A DNA stretch of 64,000 bases from Embleya scabrispora (GTDB lineage: Bacteria > Actinomycetota > Actinomycetes > Streptomycetales > Streptomycetaceae), in assembly GCF_002024165.1 (NCBI RefSeq), contig NZ_MWQN01000002.1, positions 434,001-498,000 on the forward strand, written 5' to 3'. Every line of letters starts with the position of its first letter. Within the stretch, counting starts at the first letter, position 1. The notes under the pieces were generated by a model that was not told the origin of the DNA, did not search any database, and saw only the letters and a list, made by a program, of their open reading frames with translations. The position numbers and the translations under genes were made by a program. Of the stretch, positions 24,948 to 33,344 are shown one piece after another.

Positions 24948-25568
24948 ATGCACGACGACAAGATCGGCGAATATCTGGACCGCCTCGCCGACCGGGTGCC
25001 GGCCCCCGGCGGCGGAGCGGCGGCCGCGCTGCACGTCGCGCAGGCCACCGCGCTGCTCGGGATGGTGGCCCGCTACACCACGGGCGACCGGTACACCGAG
25101 CACGCCACGTCGATCGCCGAGGTGATCTCGCTGACCGACGAACTGCGTTCCAGGGCAGTGCGGTTGGCCGAGGCGGACGCGGCGGCGTTCACCGCGGTGA
25201 CGGAGGCGTACAAGCTGCCCCGGGAGAGCGCCAAGGAGGTCTCCGACCGGTCGGCGACCGTGGCCCTCGCGCTGGTCCGCGCGGCCAAGCCGCCGGCCGA
25301 GGTGATCGTACTGGCCTCGGCGTGTGTCGAACTGGCCGAGAAACTGCTGCCGATCGCCAATCGAACGGTGGTCACGGACCTGGCCGCGGCGGTCGAGGCG
25401 GCGCGGGCGGCGGCGACCACGTCCAGGGTGAACATCGAGGTCAACCTCAACAGCATCAGGGACGAGCAGGTCCGCGCCGAACTCACCGCGCAGACCGCCC
25501 GCGTGGACGACATCACGACCCGCGCCGACGAGGTCACCAAGGCGGTGCGGGCGGCGGTATCGGGCTGA
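24948..25568 (+). CDS. Cyclodeaminase/cyclohydrolase family protein (FTCD-like)
   Basis: A 206-residue all-helical protein of the formiminotransferase-cyclodeaminase/methenyltetrahydrofolate cyclohydrolase family. The N-terminal signature is DRVPAPGGGAAAALHVAQAT, and the later helix ANRTVVTDLAAAVEAARAAA is also typical. FTCD-type proteins cyclise formimino-THF to methenyl-THF, but stand-alone actinobacterial members are mostly untested. AAGGA precedes ATG 24948 by 9 nt. Confidence 0.8.
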   Translation: MHDDKIGEYLDRLADRVPAPGGGAAAALHVAQATALLGMVARYTTGDRYTEHATSIAEVISLTDELRSRAVRLAEADAAAFTAVTEAYKLPRESAKEVSDRSATVALALVRAAKPPAEVIVLASACVELAEKLLPIANRTVVTDLAAAVEAARAAATTSRVNIEVNLNSIRDEQVRAELTAQTARVDDITTRADEVTKAVRAAVSG

Positions 25569-25576
25569 GCCGCGAC

Positions 25577-25606
25577 CGGGGCGGGGTCGATTCCGGCTCC
25601 GCCCCG
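25577..25606. terminator. Short hairpin between convergent genes
   Basis: An 8-bp perfect stem CGGGGCGG/CCGCCCCG with a 14-nt loop, in the 44-bp gap between two convergent genes. It is weaker than the other terminators of this window. Confidence 0.45.
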
Positions 25607-25612
25607 CGCACC

Positions 25613-25987
25613 TCACCACCTCGCGACGCGGCGTCCCTCGTACTCGTGCCAGCGGCCCGGGAGGTCGATGATCTCGGCGCCGGCGGTGATGAACCGGTCC
25701 GCGATGGCGCGGGCGCGCTCGGGGTCGAGCGAGAAGACCCACAGGCCGGGGATCAGGACGATACGGACCGCGCCGGCCAGCACATGGGCCAGCAGCTGTT
25801 CGAGGGCGGGCCGCTCCTCGCGCGAGGAGACGCCGTTGTCCAGACACACCACCGGCCGGCTCAGCCCGATGCCCTGCGCGTACGCCGTCAGCGCGTTGCG
25901 GTGGGCGGCCATCTCCCACGGGTCACGCGGGTAGCACCGCAGGTAGGCGACCGGCGCGCCGACGTGCGGAGGGGAGACGGTCGTCAT
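25613..25987 (-). CDS. Resolvase-N-terminus-like small protein
   Basis: A 124-residue protein resembling only the N-terminal catalytic fold of serine recombinases: VAYLRCYPRDPWEMAAHRNA at the start and RPALEQLLAHVLAGAVRIVL in the middle. The nucleophile Ser expected in the first strand (YxRVS) is replaced by CYP, and no DNA-binding domain follows, so it cannot be an active recombinase. Similar short proteins are common in Streptomyces and may be regulators. ATG 25987 has AAAGGA about 10 nt upstream. Confidence 0.6.
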   Translation of the reverse strand: MTTVSPPHVGAPVAYLRCYPRDPWEMAAHRNALTAYAQGIGLSRPVVCLDNGVSSREERPALEQLLAHVLAGAVRIVLIPGLWVFSLDPERARAIADRFITAGAEIIDLPGRWHEYEGRRVARW

Positions 25988-26065
25988 GGCGACTGATTCC
26001 TTTCCGGCGATCGGCACGGACCCGCGGTCCCGCCTGAGCGCAAGTCAACACCGTCCCACCCCCAG

Positions 26066-26077
26066 AGGTCTATACCA
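26066..26077. promoter_or_regulatory. DasR-responsive-element-like palindrome
   Basis: AGGTCTATACCA at 26066-26077 matches 10 of 12 bases of the DasR core TGGTCTAGACCA. It lies between divergent genes (resolvase-like and DUF3099) in an AT-rich patch. A match to one site by eye is weak evidence. Confidence 0.3.
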
Positions 26078-26174
26078 ATATTGTCATTCCTGGGTAACTC
26101 CCGGGCATCGGCCCACCCCGGCGGCCGTTGCGGCGGCCCCGTCGTCCCGCCCCGACACGTCGTACCGTGAAGGC

Positions 26175-26435
26175 ATGAGCACCAACGACCCGGACGGCCC
26201 GGGTCCCGGGGGTGCCACCCCCGACGGGCCGGTCCCGTCCCAGCGCCGCCGCCGCAAGCGCTACTTCGTGATGATGGGCGTGTGCCTGCTGCTGTTCCTG
26301 CTCGCCGGCACGGTGGTCTACCGCTGGTCGTTCCCGGCCGCCGCCGGCATGACGATCGTCGCGATGGCGATCCCCCCGTTCGCCGCGATCGTGGCCAACC
26401 GCCGCGAGCGGGGCGACCGCTGGTGGGACGAGTGA
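26175..26435 (+). CDS. DUF3099 small membrane protein
   Basis: An 86-residue protein with a hydrophilic Pro/Gly N-terminus, then RRRKRYFVMMGVCLLLFLLA, a second membrane helix containing AAAGMTIVAMAIPPFAAIVA, and the closing ANRRERGDRWWDE. This string is characteristic of DUF3099 proteins, which are conserved in Streptomyces. Both helices would cross the plasma membrane. Function unknown. Confidence 0.85.
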   Translation: MSTNDPDGPGPGGATPDGPVPSQRRRRKRYFVMMGVCLLLFLLAGTVVYRWSFPAAAGMTIVAMAIPPFAAIVANRRERGDRWWDE

Positions 26436-26562
26436 CGCACCCCGTCGGTCACGGAACGGTCCCGACGCGGTGACAACCCGGAAGGCGACGAACCATCGCC
26501 CCCTCCCGGTCCGTCCCTCCCGACGACCCGCGAACGCGCGGGGTGCGGGGGGAAGGGCGGAG

Positions 26563-26850
26563 ATGGCCGGCAACGCGGGCGCACAGGCGGCACGAGGGGG
26601 CGGGACGACGCTCCGGGACGACCCGCTCGACCGAACGATCCCCGGCAGCCGAGGGATCCTCGGCGAGCGCGTCGACCCGGGCGCGGCGCGCCGACTCGGC
26701 CGCGCCGCCCGACAGGGGCTGCTCCTGCTGCTCCTCGTCGTGGTCGCGGCGGGCCTCGCCGCCGTGTACCCGGACCAGGCGCACCTGGCGTTCGACCGAT
26801 CCCGCCCGGTCCTGGACCTGATGCTCGGCCCGCTCGGCGACGTGCGCTGA
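26563..26850 (+). CDS. Small hypothetical membrane protein
   Basis: A 95-residue protein with one clear membrane helix (QGLLLLLLVVVAAGLAAVYP, about residues 50-69), flanked by a basic region inside and DQAHLAFDRSRPVLDLMLG outside. ATG 26563 has a purine-rich GGAAGGG 5 nt upstream. I recognise no family. The start could be further upstream, but the sequence there is low-complexity. Confidence 0.4.
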   Translation: MAGNAGAQAARGGGTTLRDDPLDRTIPGSRGILGERVDPGAARRLGRAARQGLLLLLLVVVAAGLAAVYPDQAHLAFDRSRPVLDLMLGPLGDVR

Positions 26851-26963
26851 ACCGGGCGCGCCGCATGGGCGTGGTTCGGCGGGAGAGCGGCAACCGCGCA
26901 GTAGGGTCGGTGGCCGAGCGGCCGGGCCGGGCCCGACCGCGCGAGTCGGGAGAGGACGTCGTC

Positions 26964-27833
26964 ATGGCACCAGTCATCGCGGTCACCGGAGCGAGCGGGC
27001 AGATCGGCAACCGGGTCGCCCGGCGGCTCGCCGAGGCCGGCGCGACGCAACGATTGGTGGGACGCGATCCGTCCCGACTGCCCGAACTGCCCGGCGCCAC
27101 CCCGGCACCGCCGGCGACCTACGCCGACGGCGAGGCGATGCGCCGGGCGCTGGACGGCGCGACCGTACTGTTCCTGGTCTCCGCCCGGGAGAGCGCCGAT
27201 CGGGTCCGCGAGCACATCTCGGTCGTGGACGCCGCGGTCGCCGCCGGGGTCCGCCGCATCGTCTACGTGTCCTTCCTGGGCGCCGCCCCCGACGCCACCT
27301 TCACCTTCGCCCGCGACCACTGGCACACCGAGCAGCACATCCGCGACTCCGGCCTGCGCCACACCTTCCTGCGCGACAGTCTGTACCTGGCCGGCCTACC
27401 CGCCATGGTCGGACCCGACGGGATCATCCGCGGCCCGGCCGGCGACGGTCGGGTCTCGGCGGTGGCGCACGCCGACATCGCGGACGCCGCCGCGGCGGTC
27501 CTGCTCGGCGGCGACGCGCACGACGACCTCACCTACGACCTCACCGGCCCCGAGGCGATCACCCTGGCCGAGGCCGCGGCGGTGCTCACCCGCTTCGCCG
27601 GCCGGCCGATCGGCTACGAGCCCGAGACCCGCGACGAGGCCTACGCCTCACGCGCCCACTACAACGCGCCCGCGTGGGAGATGGCCGGGTGGGTGACCTC
27701 CTACGAGGCGATCGCGACCGGCGAGATGAGCAAGGTCTCCAACGCGGTACCGATGCTCACGGGCCGCCCGGCGCAGAACCTGGCCGGCTGGCTGACCACC
27801 CACCCGCAGTCCTGGAGCCACCTCGAGCCCTGA
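26964..27833 (+). CDS. NmrA-like NAD(P)-binding oxidoreductase (SDR family)
   Basis: A 289-residue atypical SDR. It has the dinucleotide motif VTGASGQIGNRVARRL at the N-terminus, DGATVLFLVSARESADRVRE as strand 4, IVYVSFLGAAPDATF, and THFLRD-like substrate-pocket residues (HTFLRDSLYL). The family includes NAD(P)H-quinone oxidoreductase QorB and redox-sensing NmrA proteins. The YxxxK catalytic pair is replaced by the pattern typical of NmrA/QorB. ATG 26964 has GAGAGGA 7 nt upstream. Confidence 0.85.
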   Translation: MAPVIAVTGASGQIGNRVARRLAEAGATQRLVGRDPSRLPELPGATPAPPATYADGEAMRRALDGATVLFLVSARESADRVREHISVVDAAVAAGVRRIVYVSFLGAAPDATFTFARDHWHTEQHIRDSGLRHTFLRDSLYLAGLPAMVGPDGIIRGPAGDGRVSAVAHADIADAAAAVLLGGDAHDDLTYDLTGPEAITLAEAAAVLTRFAGRPIGYEPETRDEAYASRAHYNAPAWEMAGWVTSYEAIATGEMSKVSNAVPMLTGRPAQNLAGWLTTHPQSWSHLEP

Positions 27834-27923
27834 AGGCGGCCGCACCGGCGCCGTGCCGCGTCCGCTCCCCCGACCGGCCGTAGCCCGGGTGCGCGGCACC
27901 GGGGAGACGGGTCTGCTGGGGCT

Positions 27924-28121
27924 ATGCACCCCACACACCCAATCATCGAGCTGACCGAGCTATTGATGCGCGAGACCGATCTGCCCCAGGATCGCGCGAA
28001 CGCTCTCGTACGCCGCATCTGGGACGCGGGCGTGGCCGAGGGCACCCGGCGGATGATGGACGACCTCGCCGCCGCCAACCGCGAAAACGAGGAACTGCGC
28101 CGCGCCCTCGACGGCGAGTGA
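27924..28121 (+). CDS. Short conserved-looking helical protein
   Basis: A 65-residue, highly charged protein (MHPTHPIIELTELLMRETDL, ending in AANRENEELRRALDGE) that looks like two amphipathic helices, perhaps a coiled coil. Codon bias is normal and a strong terminator follows the stop, supporting a real gene. Function unknown. Confidence 0.5.
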   Translation: MHPTHPIIELTELLMRETDLPQDRANALVRRIWDAGVAEGTRRMMDDLAAANRENEELRRALDGE

Positions 28122-28136
28122 GCCCGCCGGCCCCGA

Positions 28137-28180
28137 GGGCGTGGTGTCCCCGCTCGGGGCCGGACCGGGACACCACGCCC
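28137..28180. terminator. Bidirectional hairpin terminator
   Basis: Perfect 14-bp arms GGGCGTGGTGTCCC (28137-28150) and GGGACACCACGCCC (28167-28180) with a 16-nt loop, between two convergent small genes. Confidence 0.8.
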
Positions 28181-28202
28181 GCCCGTGACGCGGGCGACGC
28201 GC

Positions 28203-28394
28203 CTACAGCGGCAGCGTGCCCGCGAGCTGGTTGACCTGGTTCAGGTTGTTGAGGCCGTCGGGATAGACCGAACTGGGCACCCCGGCGACCCGGCCGGTGT
28301 TCGGGGTGGGCTCCTGCGCCGAGGCGGCGGACGCGCCGAAGGTCACGGCAAGGGCGGTGCCCGCCAGAGCGGCGGCGGTGATGCGCTTGATCAT
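28203..28394 (-). CDS. Small secreted peptide
   Basis: A 63-residue preprotein with a clear Sec signal peptide (MIKRITAAALAGTALAVTFG, cleavage likely after ASAASA, about residue 26). The mature peptide of about 37 residues, QEPTPNTGRVAGVPSSVYPD and following, ends in NNLNQVNQLAGTLPL. There are no Cys residues, unlike chaplins. The tail resembles small secreted Streptomyces proteins of unknown role. It has its own 3' hairpin. Confidence 0.65.
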   Translation of the reverse strand: MIKRITAAALAGTALAVTFGASAASAQEPTPNTGRVAGVPSSVYPDGLNNLNQVNQLAGTLPL

Positions 28395-28524
28395 GTCCCG
28401 CCCAACGAGGGGCCCGCCCCCTTGGTCACCGCGCCGCGCACCGGCGGCCCCCGGTTCACCTGTTCGGCGTCGGTAGCCCGTTGCCGAGGGGGAACCCGAG
28501 CACGGACACGGAGGAGGAGGGCCG

Positions 28525-29430
28525 ATGCCGGCGGCGCACACGACCCACCCGGAACTGGCCGGATGGTGGCAGGACACCATGATCCGCGAGGGCCGGCTGC
28601 CGATGGCCCTGGCGTTCGCGTCGCTGCTGCTCACCTTCCTGATCACGCGCACCATCACCCGGCTGATCCGGGCCGGGCGCGGGCCGTTTCGCAACCTCGA
28701 CAGCGGTGGGGTGCACATCCACCACGTGGTCCCGGGCATCGTGCTCGCCCTGTTCGGCGGCTTCGTCGGCGTCGGGACCGGCGAACACCTGGTCGGCCGC
28801 GCGGTCGCGGGGGTGCTGCTCGGGATCGGCGCGGGGCTGGTCCTGGACGAGTTCGGGATGATCGTGCACCTGGCCGACGTGTACTGGTCCGAGCAGGGCC
28901 GGATCTCGATCGAGGCCACCGTGTTGACGATCGCCGCGGTCGGCCTGGCGGCGAGCGGATTCGTGCCCTTCGACGCGCGGCCCGAGGGCGACACCGTCGA
29001 CGATCGGGCGGTGTGGCTGGTCGCGCTGCTCCTGGACGTCATGATGGCCGCGATCACGTTCGCCAAGGGCAAGGTGGCCACCGGCGTGATCGGCGTGTTC
29101 ATCCCGGTCGTCAACATCGTCGCGGCGATCCGGTTGGCCCGCCCAGGCTCCCCGTGGGCCCGCCGGCGCTACCGCGACCGCCCGCGAAGGCTGCGCCGGG
29201 CCGAGGCCCGGGCCGCGCGCCACGACGCCCGGTGGGGCCCGATCCGCCGCCGCTTCGAGGACACCATCGCGGGCAGCCTGCTCCCGACCCCGCCCACCCT
29301 CGCGCCGCCCCGAGAACCCCGCCGGCGGGTCACGGTGACCGGCACCCGGCACACCTGGAAGCGCCCGGCCACCGACCCGAACCGACGCCCGCCGCACACC
29401 GGTTGCTCCCGGCCGGCGGGGGACGTCTAG
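28525..29430 (+). CDS. Conserved integral membrane protein, uncharacterised
   Basis: A 301-residue protein with about six membrane helices in the first 215 residues and a basic cytoplasmic tail of 85 residues. The intramembrane motifs DSGGVHIHHVVPGIVLALFG and LVLDEFGMIVHLADVYW place several His, Asp and Glu in the bilayer, which may form a metal or proton site. It has a very strong ribosome-binding site (GGAGGAGGAGGG). Its stop codon overlaps the stop of the phosphatase gene on the opposite strand. Confidence 0.7.
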   Translation: MPAAHTTHPELAGWWQDTMIREGRLPMALAFASLLLTFLITRTITRLIRAGRGPFRNLDSGGVHIHHVVPGIVLALFGGFVGVGTGEHLVGRAVAGVLLGIGAGLVLDEFGMIVHLADVYWSEQGRISIEATVLTIAAVGLAASGFVPFDARPEGDTVDDRAVWLVALLLDVMMAAITFAKGKVATGVIGVFIPVVNIVAAIRLARPGSPWARRRYRDRPRRLRRAEARAARHDARWGPIRRRFEDTIAGSLLPTPPTLAPPREPRRRVTVTGTRHTWKRPATDPNRRPPHTGCSRPAGDV

Positions 29431-31208
29431 GTCCTGTCCGGGGCCGACGGGCGTCTGCGGGCGGCCAGGACCGCGATGTCGTCCTCCGGCTTGTCGGTGA
29501 TCATCCGGGCGATCACCGTGTCCACCAGGCGCACCAGCGGGGTCTCAGCGGTCAGCCCCACCCGGGTCAGCCGCTGCAACGATTCGCCGATGTCCTCGCC
29601 CCTGCGCTCGACCAGACCGTCGGTGTACATCACCAGGACCCGGTCCGGATCGCTGCGCCGGCGCACCGAGCCGTAGCCGCCGAAGCCGGTGCCCAGCGGC
29701 GGTCCGACCGGCACGTCGACCAGTTCGGCCGCGTCGCCCGGGCCGACCAGCAGCGGCGGCAGATGGCCGGCGCTGGCGAAGGTGACCGTGTCCGTCGCCG
29801 GGTCGACCAGGACCAGCAGGCAGCTGGCCACGCGTTCGATGCCCGCCTTGGTGCTGGTGCGGTCCACCGCCGCCAGGATCTCGTGCGGCTCCAGGTCGGA
29901 GCGGGCCTGTACCCGCAGCAGCGCCCGGAACTGGCTCATCTCCACCGCGGCCTGCACGCCGTGTCCCATCACGTCGCCGACCGCGAGCAGGGTGCGGCCC
30001 CCGCTCAGCGCGACCGCGTCGTACCAGTCGCCGCCCACCTCGACGCTGCTGCCCGCGGGCCGGTAGCGCGAGGCCAGCTCGATGTCCGGGTGCGGCGCGT
30101 CGGGCGCGGCGAGCAGCGCGTGCTGGAGGGCGAGCGCGATGTCGTGCTCGTGCGCGTAGCGGCGGGCGTTGTCCACGCTGATCGCCCCGCGCCGGGCCAG
30201 GTCGCGGGCCAGGATCACGTCCTCGGGGGAGAACTCGTCGGCCGCGCCGTGCCGCGACATCGTGACCATGCCGATCGCGCTGCCCCGGGCGACCAGCGGC
30301 AGCGCCACCACCGAGTGCAGGCCCACCGAGCGGAACACGGCGAGGCGGTCGGGGCTGGACACCTGCCGGGCCATCTCCTCGTCGGCCGCCCGGTTGACCA
30401 CCACGGGGCTGCGTTCGCTGAGCGCGCGCGGCACCATCGAGCCCTGCTGGTAGTCCACGTTCTCGCCGGGTTGGCGCAGGATCGCCGCCTGTTCGGACAT
30501 CCCCGGCCGGTGCGACAGCGCGGCGCGCCACATCCGGACCATGTCGAGCGGCTGGTGCGGGGCGCCGTTGGCGCCCTCGACGGCGAACACGTCCACGGTC
30601 GCCACGTCGCTCAGCTCGGCGACGAACAACTCCGCCAACTCCTCGCAGGTCTCTACCAGATCGAGGGTGGTGCCGACCCGGGTGGCGGCGGCGTCCAGGA
30701 CCGCGAGCCGGCGCCGGGCCGCGTCCAGCTCCAGCTGGGTGCGCCGGGACTCGGACACCTCCAGGAGCACGGCCGCCAGACCGACCACCTCGCCCTCGTG
30801 CTCCAGCCGGTGATAGGCGCCGTGCCACCAGCGGCGGCCGGGCGGGCCCGCGTGCGTGGTGCCGGAGGAGGTGGCCTCCCGGGGCACGCCGTCGCGCAGC
30901 ACCGCCCGGAGCACGTCCTCCTTCGCGTCCAGGTCGGGCAGCACCTCGCCGATGGTGCGGCCCAGGTGCACCTCGGCCGGCAGGCCGTTCATCCGGGCCA
31001 GCGCCGGATTGACATAGAGGTAGCGCATGGTCGGGCTCATCACCCCCACCGCCGCCGGCGTGCCGTCGAGCAGGCCCTGCAATACCGCGTAGGCGCCGAC
31101 ATCGCGCACATCCCCCGCGTGTGTACCCACCAGTCGTGCCACGGCGCCGGTCACGGCGTCGACCTCCGGCACCATCATCGGCGGGTCCGTGTACTCGTCC
31201 AGCGCCAC
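29427..31208 (-). CDS. PAS-GAF-SpoIIE-type PP2C phosphatase
   Basis: A 593-residue signalling phosphatase. A PAS domain is at about 40-160 (GVMSPTMRYLYVNPALARMN), a GAF domain at about 175-340 (VVALPLVARGSAIGMVTMSR), and a PPM/SpoIIE catalytic domain at about 365-585. The latter contains VEVGGDWYDAVALSGGRTLL, GDVMGHGVQAA, the FASAGHLPPLL strand and MYTDGLVERRG. There is no C-terminal HATPase kinase domain. Such proteins dephosphorylate anti-anti-sigma factors in response to small-molecule or light signals. GTG 31208 has GAGAGGA upstream. It follows the decarboxylase gene on the same strand by 113 nt. Confidence 0.9.
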   Translation of the reverse strand: MALDEYTDPPMMVPEVDAVTGAVARLVGTHAGDVRDVGAYAVLQGLLDGTPAAVGVMSPTMRYLYVNPALARMNGLPAEVHLGRTIGEVLPDLDAKEDVLRAVLRDGVPREATSSGTTHAGPPGRRWWHGAYHRLEHEGEVVGLAAVLLEVSESRRTQLELDAARRRLAVLDAAATRVGTTLDLVETCEELAELFVAELSDVATVDVFAVEGANGAPHQPLDMVRMWRAALSHRPGMSEQAAILRQPGENVDYQQGSMVPRALSERSPVVVNRAADEEMARQVSSPDRLAVFRSVGLHSVVALPLVARGSAIGMVTMSRHGAADEFSPEDVILARDLARRGAISVDNARRYAHEHDIALALQHALLAAPDAPHPDIELASRYRPAGSSVEVGGDWYDAVALSGGRTLLAVGDVMGHGVQAAVEMSQFRALLRVQARSDLEPHEILAAVDRTSTKAGIERVASCLLVLVDPATDTVTFASAGHLPPLLVGPGDAAELVDVPVGPPLGTGFGGYGSVRRRSDPDRVLVMYTDGLVERRGEDIGESLQRLTRVGLTAETPLVRLVDTVIARMITDKPEDDIAVLAARRRPSAPDRT

Positions 31209-31321
31209 GCCTGTCCTCTCCGGCCCCGAGGCCGATCGGGCGCCCGGCCCCCGAAGCCGTCCCATCGGCTTCCAGTCTGGGCCACGGCGACCCGAACGCG
31301 CGAGCGGCAGGCCGCACTGCG

Positions 31322-32725
31322 TTACCTCATCGTGGCCAGGATCTCCTCGACCATCGCCATCGAGGTACCCGGGTGCAGGAACGCGAAGCGGGCCACGGTC
31401 TCCCCCTCCCAACCGGTCGGGGTGACGAAACCGACCTGGCCGGCCAACAGCCGCCGGGACCAGTCGAGGTAGTCGTCCGGACCCCAACCGGTGCGCCGGA
31501 ACAGCACCGCGGACAGCTCCGGGTCGCGGATCAACTCCAGGTCGGGGGTGGCCCGGATCAGCTCGGCGGTGTCCCGGGCCAGGGTCAGCGCGGTCTCGAT
31601 GGCCTCGGTGTACGCGTCGGTGCCGTGCACCGCGAGCGAGAACCACAGCGGCAGGCCGCGGGCGCGCCGGGTGAGGTGGTACGCGTAGTCGGTCGGGTTC
31701 CACTCCTCGGGCGCGTCGGTGTGCAGGACGTCGAGGTAGGACGCGTCCTGGGTGTGCACGCCGCGGGCCGGGCCCGGGTTGCGGTAGATCAGCGCCGCGC
31801 AGTCGAACGGCGCGAACAGCCACTTGTGCGGGTCGACGACGAACGAGTCGGCGAGTTCGATCCCGTCGTAGCGGGCGCGCACGCTCGGCGCGAGCAGCCC
31901 GGCGCCGCCGTACGCGCCGTCCACGTGGAACCACAGGTCGCGCTCGCGGGCCACCGCGCCGATCCCGGCCAGGTCGTCGATGATGCCCGCGTTGGTGGTA
32001 CCGGCGGTGGCCACCACGCCGACCACGTCGTGCGCCTCGGGGTCGGCGGCCAGCGCGGCGCGCAACGCCTCGCCGGTCAGGCGGTGGTCGGTGGTCTTCA
32101 CCACGAGTGCGTCCATGCCGATGATCCGCAGCGTGTTGCCGATCGAGGAGTGCGCCTGGTCGCTGACCGCGATCCGCAGCCGGTCCCGCGCGCCGGTGCC
32201 GGTGCGCCGCCGGCCCATGTCCCGGGCCACCACGAGCGCGGACAGGTTGCCCGCCGAGCCGCCGCTGACGAAGCAGCCGCCGGCGCTCGCGGGCAGCCCG
32301 GCCAGGTCGGCGATCAGCCGCAACACCTGGTTCTCCGCGGCCACCGCGCCGGCCGCCTCCAGCCACGAGATGCCCTGGAGCGACGCGCACGAGACGACCA
32401 TGTCGAACAGCAGCGCGGCCTTGGTCGGCGCGGCCGGGATGAAGGAGAGGAAGCGCGGGCTGTCGCAGGAGATGACCGCCGGGGCGAGTTGGTCGGCGTA
32501 GATCGCCAGCACCTCGCCCGGGTCGTTGCCCCGCGCGCCGATCAGGCCGTCGAGCGCGCGGTCGAGCTTGTCCTTGCGGCCGGGGTGGTCGAGCGGGACC
32601 GGGTCCAGGGCGAGCCGTTCGCGCATGTAGTCGAAGACCAGGTCGGCGAGCGCCGGGTCGTACCGGTGCATGGACATGGACATGGGCGTGGGGGTGCTCG
32701 GCGTCGGCATGGCGGTGCTCGGCAT
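31322..32725 (-). CDS. Group II PLP-dependent aromatic-L-amino-acid decarboxylase
   Basis: A 467-residue decarboxylase. The PLP lysine is Lys301 in VDPHKWLFAP, and the cofactor Asp lies in FHVDGAYGG (267-274). The family motif FVSGGSAGNLSALVVARD and the AHSSIGN segment also match. It resembles L-tyrosine/DOPA/tryptophan decarboxylases and makes an amine and CO2. The N-terminus (MPSTAMPTPSTPTPMSMSMH) contains six Met codons in a short repeat, so the true start may be as late as residue 19. The Lrp/AsnC gene lies just upstream in the same orientation and likely controls it. Confidence 0.85.
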   Translation of the reverse strand: MPSTAMPTPSTPTPMSMSMHRYDPALADLVFDYMRERLALDPVPLDHPGRKDKLDRALDGLIGARGNDPGEVLAIYADQLAPAVISCDSPRFLSFIPAAPTKAALLFDMVVSCASLQGISWLEAAGAVAAENQVLRLIADLAGLPASAGGCFVSGGSAGNLSALVVARDMGRRRTGTGARDRLRIAVSDQAHSSIGNTLRIIGMDALVVKTTDHRLTGEALRAALAADPEAHDVVGVVATAGTTNAGIIDDLAGIGAVARERDLWFHVDGAYGGAGLLAPSVRARYDGIELADSFVVDPHKWLFAPFDCAALIYRNPGPARGVHTQDASYLDVLHTDAPEEWNPTDYAYHLTRRARGLPLWFSLAVHGTDAYTEAIETALTLARDTAELIRATPDLELIRDPELSAVLFRRTGWGPDDYLDWSRRLLAGQVGFVTPTGWEGETVARFAFLHPGTSMAMVEEILATMR

Positions 32726-32876
32726 TCTCTCGGCGCGGTCGCGGGGCGTCCCCGCCCGGGGGCGGCGGGGACGCTACGACGGATTTCGGGGCGCCGGGGG
32801 TCCGCACCGGCAGCTCTCACACTACGTACGGGTGTGCGATCCGGCCAAGAGCGTGATCATGCGTGTTCGCGGCGAT

Positions 32877-33344
32877 CTATTGCGTCTCCACTCCCTGCCA
32901 CGTCGTTCCATTGCGCCTGACCAGCCGGGAAAGCACGACACAGCTCTTGGAGCGCACCACGAAGGGCTCCGCCGCGATCCGCTCCAGGACCCGTTCGAAG
33001 TGTTGGACATCGGCCGCGAGCAGGTGGATCACCGCGTCGGCGTCGCCGGTGACGGTGCTGGCCGAGACCACCTCGGGGAACTTGGCCAGCGCGCGCCCGA
33101 TCTCGCTGGGCGAGGTGCGCCCGACGCAGTACAGCTCGACGAACGCCTCGGTGGTCCACCCGAGTGCGGCGGGTTCGACCGACGCGGAGAAGCCGGTGAT
33201 CACGCCGGCGGCGAGGAGGCGGTCCACCCGGCGCTTGACCGCGGACGCGGACAGGCCGACCCGGGTGCCGATCTCGGCGTAGGTCGAACGGGCGTCCTCG
33301 ATGAGCGCGGTGATGATCCGGCTGTCCAGCGGGTCCAACGCCAT
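32877..33344 (-). CDS. Lrp/AsnC-family transcriptional regulator
   Basis: A 155-residue Lrp/AsnC protein. The N-terminal HTH is at 1-60 (LDSRIITALIEDARSTYAEI, LSASAVKRRVDRLLAAGVI), followed by a RAM ligand domain with the GDADAVIHLLAADVQHFERV strand-helix. ATG 33344 has GAGGAGA 7 nt upstream. It lies 151 bp upstream of the decarboxylase on the same strand; its ligand is probably an aromatic amino acid (inference from context). Confidence 0.85.
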   Translation of the reverse strand: MALDPLDSRIITALIEDARSTYAEIGTRVGLSASAVKRRVDRLLAAGVITGFSASVEPAALGWTTEAFVELYCVGRTSPSEIGRALAKFPEVVSASTVTGDADAVIHLLAADVQHFERVLERIAAEPFVVRSKSCVVLSRLVRRNGTTWQGVETQ

